A DNA stretch of 64,000 bases from Triglochin maritima (taxonomy: Eukaryota > Streptophyta > Magnoliopsida > Alismatales > Juncaginaceae), in NCBI GenBank assembly GCA_963682175.1, contig OY821786.1, positions 31,117,501-31,181,500 on the forward strand, in the 5' to 3' direction. Below the pieces are notes generated by a model, which saw nothing but the letters and a program-made list of their open reading frames with translations, searched no databases and was not told the DNA's origin. A program made the position numbers and the translations under genes. Numbering within the stretch: the stretch's first letter is position 1; every line of letters begins with the position of its first letter. Below are positions 55,236-64,000 of the stretch, in pieces.

Positions 55236-57667
55236 ATGGCTTCTACCAGTGTGTTCAAGATGGGTGAACACCCTGTTACGAAACCCTTCTATATTCCCGA
55301 CAAGAGCTCGCCCTCGTCGTCGCCTCCGCCAACACCTCCTAAACCGCTTCTTGTCACCGCACCTGAAGACGAGGGTGATTACCCAGTGCTCCTCCTCCTC
55401 CATGGCTTTTACGTCTTGAACTCATTCTATTCGGACCTCATGGAACACATCGCTTCGCATGGTTTTATTGTCGTTGCTCCCCAAGTGAGTCCACCTTAAT
55501 TACTTGTTTTATGAAATATTAAAAGTTTACGTGGAACAAATTTAAACCATTTCAATTATTTTCTTCCGAAAACATATTTAGTATAAAAATGATATATATA
55601 GTAAAAATTACAGATATTATTCCCCTAAAAATCCTTCAAAACTAGAATACCTACGTGGGACCATTGGCTGCAATATTTAAGATTTAAGAGTTCGACAATG
55701 CTGCCTCTGGTGGACAAATAAATTCTTGTAAAAATTAGAAAAATTACTTGAAATCATTTAAAGATTTTTCTAATCATGGGTGGATCCAGACTAGTGACGG
55801 GTGGGGCACGTGCCCTACCATTAAAAAAATGAAGTTTCAAATTTATTTTTACATGGAGAAAGTCAGTTTATTTATGGCTAAATTCGACATGGAGTTTCTG
55901 AACGTGGAAGAAAAATATGTTGCTATGGGTAGAAGCACGTTTCGAGGTAATAACCCACAAGTGACAAATCTTCCTCATTTTCAAGTTGAATTTTTTCTAT
56001 GTGTCATTGATCTACAATTGCAAGAACTTGAAAATTGGTTTAATAAGGTAAGCAAGGAATTACTTGTTTATATGTATTGCTTAAATCCCGCTAACCGGTT
56101 TTCTTCTTTTGACAATAGGAAATTTGTCTGACTTGCTCAATTCTATGCTAATGAATTTTCAAGTGCCTAACTGATATTATTTGAATATTCACTGAACAAT
56201 TTCATTGTTGACATTCAAAATGATGAAATATTTTGGAATGTAAAGAATCTTACTGGGTTTTTTCACGAAACTTGTTGAGACAATCAAGCATGAAACTCAT
56301 TTGTGTACTTACTATTGAAGTTGGTGTTACTTCTTCTTGTGACAACAACAAGTGTTGAAAGAGTGTTTTTCAAATGACTCTAGTGAAAGATAAATTAGGT
56401 AATAGCATGAGAGATCAAATGTTGAATGATTGTTTGGATACTTATCTAGAGAAAAAATTATTTTTGGGTATTAGCATAGATGCTATTGTAAACCAGTCCA
56501 AATATGAAAACTCGTCGAGAACAATTGTAATAATTTTAAATTATTATAAGGTTGTAATTTGAATTATTTACGATATTTTGCTTATAACTTTTATGAAATA
56601 TTAATATTTTTGGCTTGTTATTTTTTGGTTGTCGATTGGTGTGCTAGTGTGTGGTGCCCTATCATACTTGGAATCCTAGATCCACCAATATTTCTTATGG
56701 TCCTGAATAGTTGTGGATGCAGCTCTATTGCTGGGGTTATCAGTGATGGAGCTTTAAGAATGGTCTGAAACGTTTCCTTGTAAATTGTAAATTATATAAA
56801 TTAATTTGCAAAATGTATTTTGAAAAAAAAGCTACAAATGGTTTTAGTTTTTAAAATATGATTGGTACTCGAACCTTTCTGGCCTTTTCTGACAATGGTC
56901 GAGACAAGTATTTTGGGTAGTTCATTGGTACACAGCATGTTGCCTTAGCCATATCATTCCCTCAAAAATTGCAGCTATACATATGGGCTAAATGCGATGC
57001 CACACAAGACATAATTGATGCGGCGGAAGTCGCAGATTGGTTGCCCGATGGACTCCCCCCTCACCTCTCAACCAGAGTTAAAGCGCGTCCAAATTTCGAA
57101 AAATTCGCCCTAGGAGGCCACAGTCGAGGGGGCAAAGATGCATTTGGAGTTGCATTACGAAAAACCGGAGTGACTCTAAAAAATTTGGCCATCTCCGCTT
57201 TAATTGGCATCGACCCGGTCGATGGGCTTATCAACCAAAGCAGGCCTCACATCCTCCGAAGCACTCCAAATGACTTGTTCGACCTAGGCCGTATTCCAGT
57301 CCTGGTCTTGGGAGGTAGCTTAAGTGAGATACCGAAGGTGATTGGTTTTCCAGCATGCGCACCGAAAGGGCTCAACTTCCTGGACTTCTACGAGGAATGT
57401 AAGTCCCCGGCTTACTTCTTCCTTGCTAAGGATTACGGACATATGGACATGTTGAACGACGATACGACTGGGTTGCAAGGGGTGGCCTCCTATTGTACTT
57501 GTAAAAATGGCAGTCGGAGACAACCCATGCGGTTGTTTGTCGGCGGTGCGATTGTAGCATTCCTCAATGCTCAATTCCGTGGTGATGCTAGTGATCTCAA
57601 AGCTATTAGGGATTACCCCACAATTGCACCCGTGGTCTTGAAGGAGATTTCTTTCCGTTTAGATTAA
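55236..57667 (+). CDS. CLH: Chlorophyllase, copy B (two exons, apparently intact)
   Basis: Chlorophyllase (EC 3.1.1.14) hydrolyses the phytol ester of chlorophyll to chlorophyllide and phytol, in chlorophyll breakdown and defence. Exon 1 is 55236-55484 (83 codons), the intron 55485-56974 (gtgagt to ttgcag, phase 0) and exon 2 56975-57667, giving 313 residues, a normal length. Visible features are a Ser/Pro-rich stretch (about 24-36), the oxyanion motif LLLHGF (about 54-59), the lipase motif GHSRGG with nucleophile Ser133, the acidic residue in IGIDPVDG (Asp163) and the histidine in AKDYGHMDM (His239). These fit the Ser-Asp-His triad known for the family. No clear transit peptide is visible. 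The start is chosen by family similarity and TATA position. Copy A is its decayed paralogue. The sequence resembles the CLH2 type more than CLH1, by memory only. Confidence 0.95.
55775..56690 (+). mobile_element. hAT deletion derivative in the chlorophyllase copy B intron, 916 bp
   Basis: Inverted ends (GGGTGGATCCAG left; complement of the right end TGGTGGATCTAG) and an 8-bp target duplication with one mismatch (tttctaat 55767-55774, tttcttat 56691-56698). Inside are remnants of a ZMYM1/TTF-type hAT transposase: LQELENWFNKVSKELLVYMYCLNPANRFSSFD (about 56015-56115), then TSVERVFFKMTLVKDKLGN and LNDCLDTYLEKKLFL of the dimerisation domain (about 56345-56465). The conserved middle is deleted. Copy A lacks it at the corresponding site (about 25245). 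Confidence 0.82.
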
Positions 57668-58030
57668 TTAGTTTTCCTTTGTAGTATGACTTGAATGATA
57701 CAAGTCAAAAGGAAAATTTGTATGTCCCTGGCGTAATATGTTCGGGGTTTTTTGTGCTTGAATTAATTAAGTTATCCTAAATTCGATCCTTACAAGTTCA
57801 GATTTGGATATTGATCTTAATTATTTGCATATGTTACGTTACTGGATTGGTTTGTAGCTAATTTTTACCTATCCAAACGGGGCCTAAATGTGAGTCTAGT
57901 TATTCGTCCATTATTTGGGGTGCCATTGTTTTCAATCATAACATCAGTAAAAACTCAAAAGATATTAAAGTAAGTAAAAACATATAGGATTAGATTCACT
58001 CAATTTATTGGTATGTCTATGAAAGTAAAG
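57668..58030 (+). repeat. 3' flank of chlorophyllase copy B (partner 26691-27080)
   Basis: Shares ttagttttcctttgtagtat and gtatgtccctggcgtaatat with copy A. Probably contains the 3' untranslated region; the aataaag of copy A is aattaag here, so the signal used is uncertain. Confidence 0.75.
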
Positions 58031-58649
58031 GGATATCTACTTGGTATACTGAATTTTCGTAATGTTGTACTTACGATGAGAAGGTTAAAGATAAAAACAA
58101 AATGGTCCGCTCAACAATTAATGCCACCTTTGAGTAATAGATTAATTGGACCACCATACAAGGCTCGATGCATTAAGCCTAGTTGGCTACGGACTAAGAT
58201 TCCTTACCGTCAAGTTTCTTTAAAACATGTCCAACTTTTAATATAATTGGAAATCTAAATCGAACATTTCGAATTATGATCAGAGTTATCCACGCACGTT
58301 TGAAATCATAAAATTGATAATTATTTCATATTAGATCAAGAGACCAAAAAAATATATTGTCCTTGACAGTTGATTACAATGTTGTATATAGTTCTAGGTT
58401 TGTATTTCTCTATGAGTTGTAGTAGTAATGGGTGTGATTGATCGGTTACTTCATTATTTGTTACCTCACAATGGTCAACTTCCTCCTGATATGTGACAAC
58501 CAACATGTGTCTGATTAAGTTGCTTGAGAACTCAGATCATTATGAGACTCCATTATTTACTCAAATGTTTTAATATAAATAATACTCGTCGAATGAGGTT
58601 CAAGCCATATACCTTACAGTAGCATTTGAGGTGTAAAGAATTGTGCTAG
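58031..58649. other. Unassigned DNA downstream of copy B
   Basis: No gene or repeat was recognised. A 77-codon frame (58013-58246) has no known match. Confidence 0.4.
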
Positions 58650-60272
58650 TACTACTGGAAAAATGAGCTACAACATTGGCATGTTATGTCAGTTATTTAA
58701 CAAACGACGTTAAACTTACATTCACGTCGAATGTACGAAACCCGACATGATATATTAACATTTCATGTCAGTGTTCAACTAATCGACGTGAAACGTTGAT
58801 ATATCACGTCGGTTTTATAAAAACTGACGTGTAATATATTTAATTTTTTAAATATCCCAAGACTTCGAAAACAAACCACGTCGGTTTTATGAGAACCGAC
58901 GTGAAACCTTGTGTTTTACGTCAGTTTTTATAAACCCGACGTAATTTTTAATTTATTTTTTAAAAATAAAACTCAATTTTTAAAAACAATTCACGTCAGT
59001 TTTTATAAAACCGGTGTGATGCCCTCTGTTTCACGTCGGGTTTTAATAAGCCATCGTGGTTTGTTGGTCGGTTTGTGCGTGTTAATTTCAATTTTTAAAC
59101 GAAAAAAATCAAATTTTAAAACAATGTCACGTCGGTTTTTTTAAATGTCAACAACCCTAGCCGACATACTTCTCAAAGTCACCCTCTAAATACCAACTCC
59201 CACACCTTCTCCACCTTTTCCCATCCACCCTCCCTTCCCGACCAACTCATTCTTCCAGAACTTCACCCTCTCCACCACTCCCCAACCTGAGTACATCCAT
59301 CCCTACCATCTCCCTCTCTTCCCCGCCTTCATCCTCCATCCTTTTGTCCCTAATGTTCCTCTCCCTCTCTTGAGGAGAGGTGGTTTCTCTTCTTTCCTCA
59401 TCTCGATCTGTCAGACCAGGTGGAATGGAAAGGCCTACTGATGCTTACAAGGAAACACATAACCTTGTTCTTGGAAAGGAAGACATTTATTTTGGTGGGC
59501 AAGTTTCAAACGTTCAGGTATTTTGCTTTTTTCAGACATAACTTGATTCCATATTATTCGTGATGCATATGTTTAAAAAATTTCTTTTTTTTGAAACTTT
59601 TACATATATATATTAACCCATGTTTCACCTTAATATCATTTTGACAGAATTTTCTGTATGATAACTAAGATGTGTTGTCTCATCTTAGAATGTCTTAATC
59701 ATGTTTCCATGAACCAAAACACCTGGATACACGTCACTATTTCAGAGACTTGATATGTGATTTTTTTTGACTTTTTATGCTTTCATTGAACCTCTTATCT
59801 GCATTATTTTTGCCTCTACGCATTTGAAGGTTGATGCAATGGCTGCTTCTTAGGTCGCTGAGCTCGTGGCATTCATGGCAAAGAATAGGAGCCTCTCATT
59901 TTGTAAGTTGGTGGAAGTTATAGTAGAAATGACTGCACCATTGCTGCCTATGGATAAACTTCTTTCAGAAATACCATCACAAAGACTTGATACTTCACCA
60001 CCAAAGGTTCTTCAATCTTAATTCTCATGCAAACCGTCTAATTTATGTTTAAAACGCATGATGTTGAGGCGAATTTCAAGAGGTTTTCAAAAACCAACGT
60101 GGTATCTTCAACATACCACGTCGGTTTACCGAAACCGACGTGGTATATCCAACATATTACGTCAGTTATAGTAAAACCGATGTTATATGTGGGATATATT
60201 ACGTCGGTTTTACTGAAAACTGACATAGTATCTACCCCATATCACGTCAATTTTTGAATAAACGACTTAATA
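58650..60272 (+). mobile_element. CACTA-type (En/Spm) element, truncated, with a captured gene-like fragment
   Basis: The left end tactactggaaaaatgagct is one base from the common CACTA terminus CACTACTGGAAAAA. It is followed by the densely repeated, mostly palindromic sub-terminal motif of this superfamily (acgtcggttttat...aaaaccgacgt variants), at least six times within 58680-59150. The same motif returns at 60095-60250. The right terminus is missing: at 60273 the sequence switches to the copy C duplication. No CACTA transposase is present. The interior holds a CT-rich leader and a two-exon-like fragment. Confidence 0.8.
59425..60006 (+). pseudogene. Two-exon gene-like fragment inside the CACTA element, with a stop
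   Basis: From an ATG at 59425 a 31-codon segment (MERPTDAYKETHNLVLGKED, then IYFGGQVSNVQ) ends at a GT donor (59518). After about 312 bp an AG acceptor (59828-59829) opens a second segment, 59830-60006. It reads VDAMAAS, then an in-frame TAG (59851-59853), then VAELVAFMAKNRSLSFCKLV and IVEMTAPLLPMDKLLSEIPS, ending at another possible donor (gttctt). The protein-like sequence and splice sites suggest a host gene fragment picked up by the transposon. I do not recognise the source gene. The stop argues against function. Confidence 0.5.
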
Positions 60273-63200
60273 TCGACATACATTTCTAATTTTTTTGTGT
60301 ACCATCAAACTTAACTCTTCTATCAATTATGGTTACCCACACAGACCATAAGTTGATTCTTTATTTAATCCAAGTTACTCTGCTATTGAATTCAACTTAC
60401 CCCCCCCCCCCCCCCCCCCTTGGGCTTAAATTTACCCCAATATACATGATGGTTATTTAGGGTAAGCCTAAATGATAGGTGGGGTAAGTATATAACAAAT
60501 CAAGGTAAATTGTATTACATAGTAGGATTTTAATAATGGTTCATGGGGGTAAACTTATGGATGGTCTGGGTAAGTTGAATTCAGAAGAATGGTAAATTGG
60601 ATTACCTATTAATTGGGATTTTAATAATGGTTCGTGGGGGGTAAACTTATCAATGTTCGGGGTATGTTGAATTCAGGAGCAGAGTAAATTAGATTACAGT
60701 AGGATTTTAATAATGGTTCGTCGGGGAAAACTTATCGATGGTCAGATTAAGTTGAATTCAGGAGCTGTGTAAATTGACTACATAGTAGGAATTTAATAAT
60801 GGTTCATGAGTAAATTGGACTACGTAGTAGGATTTTAATAATGGTTCATAGGGGTAAACTTATCGATGGACGGGGTAAGTTAAATTCACGTGCAAGGTCA
60901 ATGGGATTAAATAAAAGTTGTTGAATGGATTGTTATTACCCTCAAATCGTGTTTACATCTTTTCTCCAACGCTTTACGTTTTACGTACAATTATTTAACT
61001 TACATAATTTATTGTTCTACACTTGTTGCCTTGTATGTTTTAACTTACATAATTATCGATGGTAATTTTAAGGTGTTATTTTTTCTTTGTGCGCGCCTTG
61101 AATGTTTCCGTATAGTTTTTCTTCACCTTTAGCATAATGTCATATGGAATTACCCTTCAATATATTTCAAATTACCATGTGTATTATGTATAAGTGCAAA
61201 CAACAATGATAACACATTTGTGTTCCCACATAAATTATCTTACTGGTTTGTTATTCCTGTTGAATCAAAATGAAATTGTACCATGAAAGATAGAACAAAA
61301 TCCACAGCATTGTTAAACTGACATCCACATTTACATGGAATCATAAGAACGTGATAACAAAATAATACAATCACAAAGGATGATGGTACAATGTTAATTA
61401 TAAAATAAAATTGTATGGTAAATTGGAAAAAAAATCCACCGAGGTATTTTGGTACATGACAGTGGGTATACTCCGATGGTTGTCAAAGAATCTACATTTT
61501 GCTGCATGATGAATATAGCACAAAAGAAAACACATCATCAGTAATAAAAGTAAAATAATAAAACATAAAACAACGATGAATCAAATAAAGAAACCTTAGT
61601 AATAATATTTTACTATAAAAAAGGAAGGTTGGGGTAAATTTAATTGTTATAGGGGGTAACTTTGATTTAATAGAAGGGGTAATTTGGAGAAAATAGAATG
61701 GATTAAATGATGGTTCATAGGGGTAACCTTAATTGATGGGTGTTTTTATCGTGATTTTACATCATTTGGAATTAGAATCACAGTAAGATTAACTCTTCCT
61801 TAAAAAAAACTAATTGCTCCAAACTAACATAAAGTAGTTAACCACTATATGGACACATGAACCATGTCTACAACTTAATCGTGAACGACAATTCTACGAA
61901 TAAAAAGAACAAAGTCTATAATGAATATTAACTTAGGAGCTCATTAAAAGCAACAAAACATAGTCTAACATTTTAGCCAAACCTACAATCAAGAGTAGAA
62001 ACATCACCTTTAATCCAAACTAAGGAGAAAACCGGAACAAGAAATCCAACTCTAATACTGAAGATGAAATAAAACAAACCAAAAATCTACAACTCAAAAT
62101 CAAATTTTAGTACCACCAAGCGAAACCAAAAAACAAATCTACAAACCCACAACTTCACTCACACTAGAACACAAACTATAAAGCAAAAAAGATTATTTAC
62201 TCCAACATTAGTCACTTCATACAATACATCTACAAGCAACTATAGTATCAACAGATATGAAAAAAAAATCCCATGAAAAAGTCAACATTGCTTTGTGCTT
62301 TGACACACAAAAAAACCCACAATGCAGTAATCAAACTTTTAACTCAAGTAGTGAACCCCCAAAACGAAACAAATCTAAAATGAACCCAACTTCATCCTCA
62401 CTGGCATGAACCCAATCTTTAAATTTATTTATCTGTTTTATAATTTGCTTCTCTTTATATGATCAATCCAACAAACATTAGAAGAAAAACGAAAATCTTT
62501 ACTAAACCAACACATGGATAAAAAGATTGAAAAAAAAACTTTACTCCAAGACTCGTGAGCTGTAATACGAAAATATAAAAGCATAATAAAATATTAATAT
62601 CACCATTAGGAATAAAATGAGGATCAATCCACAAGATCCAAAAGACACGAATGAGATCCAAAAAGGAGGATCGATTTAGAAGATCCAAAAGACACCAAAA
62701 AGATCCAAAAAACACAAAATCCTACGATCAACAAGATCCAAAACAATAACCAGGATCGATCAAAATCATTTTCAAGGAGTTTGACACATAGAAGCTACAA
62801 GAACAATTATCGCTTGAACATATACAAATAACACGAAACAAATGCAACAAAACTAAACAAAATAGTAGATTATAATATATATATTTCAAATCTATACACA
62901 AAATAGGTCGTAGGTGGAGAGAAGGGGTCGGAAAATCTTTGGAAAACTCCAATTCAACCAAAATACAAAATAGAAGGAGAAGGGAAAATCTCTGGAAACA
63001 AATACCCAAATGACCAAATGTGAGAGAATGGAAGATCAAACGAATATCTCTAAAAAATCCCAAAAATCAATTTTTTCTTCTCTTCAAAGCCACAAAAACC
63101 CAAGAACTCATTTCACGAAAGAAATCCAAAGCCCCTTTTCCACCAAATCAATCCATGAAAATCGCACTTTACTATCAAAAATCCAAAGAACTCAGCTTTT

Positions 63201-64000
63201 TGTAGACCAAAGGTAAAGAAGGGAGAGAAAACCTGGTAGAATTGGAGGTTGAAACCAAAATTTTCAGCATGTTGCTTGAGCTGATCGACAGTGACGTGGG
63301 AGGAATTGTCGAGGTTGTCGACCTATTTTGAATATGACGAGGAGAAGTTGCAATACTGTGTGGCTCCCGATCGATGGGAACTTCCATGTCTGAAGAAATA
63401 CATAGTAAGCTTACACGCTGAGGAAAGGGTGTGGGGGGTTGGAGGAGAGGGTGGAAGAAGGTTTTGGTGTAGAAGTGAAATTTAAAAAAATAAGGTTTTC
63501 ACTGGCTATGGGAATTCCGAGAATAAAGCAAAATGTCAGGATCCGTAATCTGAAATTATTTTTTTCGTTTTTTCTTGTGGCATGGTAATTTTTGGAGGGA
63601 GAAAGTGACATTTCTTGTCTTCTGGAGTGGTTTTGTTTGCCAAGCTGGTTTGGTGACTAAGCAAAAATTGATGAGTTGGAATATCCAACTCATGGTGCGT
63701 GAGTTTTGGGGTGGAGAATACTACTTTTCCATATGCTTATAGGACTCGAGATTGTTACATGCAGAAGTCGACAAGATACAAGTTTTTTAAACCATTTTAT
63801 TTGTAAAATTAACTCCCGACATGTAACTCACGTGCTAAAATTAGTCTTAGTTGATCAAGATGAAATTCACACCTCAAAGTAGGGTTGTCAACTTTCACTT
63901 GGCTCGATAGCTCGACTCGAACTTGACTTAAAAAACGCTCGACTCTAGTTTAACTTGAAAATGAAGGATTTTGATGAAAAACCAAAAAATCTTCAAACTT
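60273..64000 (+). repeat. Copy C of the duplicated chlorophyllase unit (partner 3627-9949)
   Basis: Bases 60273-61178 match 3627-4515 and 61176-64000 match 7120-9949, about 98-99% by eye, joined without the 2.6-kb insertion of copy A. C carries a C20 run (60400-60419), where A has C6. The exon-like minus-strand segment recurs at 63233-63322. The open frames here (62455-63611) repeat those of 8393-9627 and are not genes. Confidence 0.92.
63880..64000. mobile_element. Start of a hAT MITE, copy C, cut by the window edge
   Basis: The sequence from tagggttgtcaac onward matches the MITE at 9829-10116, with the same left flank cctcaaag (63872-63879). It is the same insertion carried by the duplication, so copies A and C share it while B lacks it. 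Confidence 0.85.

Noticed and set aside
1..64000. tRNA, rRNA or other structured RNA genes
   Set aside because: None recognised by eye. The only tRNA-related sequences are primer binding sites complementary to tRNA 3' ends.

Overview
The window looks like nuclear DNA of a flowering plant, probably a dicot. It is AT-rich, gene-poor and dominated by LTR retrotransposons (Ty3/gypsy Athila/Tat-like and Ty1/copia), hAT, CACTA, PIF/Harbinger-like and Mutator/FAR1-related debris. The only host gene that is recognised and intact is a chlorophyllase. All identities come from reading the sequence; no database search was run and similarity levels are by-eye estimates. LAYOUT. 1-10.5 kb: a possible promoter of a minus-strand gene at the left edge; degenerate repeats rich in TTACCCC/GGGGTAA; a hAT MITE (1343-1605); a 2.6-kb PIF/Harbinger-like insertion (4516-7119); non-coding duplicated sequence; a second hAT MITE (9829-10116). 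10.3-26.7 kb: a dead chlorophyllase (copy A). Its intron has grown to about 15.2 kb, mostly from a FAR1/MULE-related repeat block and an 8.8-kb Athila-like retrotransposon (13837-22606) that itself carries a 1.4-kb solo LTR (16995-18390). Exon 2 is broken by a 249-bp hAT MITE and two frameshifts. 27.8-31.1 kb: a 3.4-kb decayed hAT element with BED finger, RNase-H-fold and dimerisation remnants. 31.3-36.1 kb: nested gypsy LTRs in both orientations, then minus-strand protease and gag remnants. 36.1-43.7 kb: two copia halves in opposite orientation; the leader of the minus-strand half holds about fourteen copies of a 90-bp tandem repeat. 43.7-49.8 kb: gypsy LTR and gag remnants, including a minus-strand element with both LTRs, primer site, gag and polypurine tract but no pol. 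49.8-53.6 kb: unassigned AT-rich DNA with a 240-bp direct repeat. 53.7-58.0 kb: chlorophyllase copy B, apparently functional (two exons, 313 aa, catalytic triad present, a hAT remnant in the intron). 58.65-60.27 kb: part of a CACTA element carrying a gene-like fragment. 60.27-64.0 kb: copy C, a near-identical duplicate of 3.63-9.95 kb without the 2.6-kb insertion, but with the start of the same MITE that precedes copy A. HOW IT FITS TOGETHER. The locus is a locally duplicated chlorophyllase cluster. Copy B works on paper, copy A is decaying, and copy C predicts a third exon 1 about 340 bp beyond the right edge. Shared and private insertions order the events: the MITE before exon 1 predates the A/C split and is absent from B, whereas the 2.6-kb insertion followed that split. 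Chlorophyllase removes phytol from chlorophyll; the other elements are mobile DNA that inflated the cluster.
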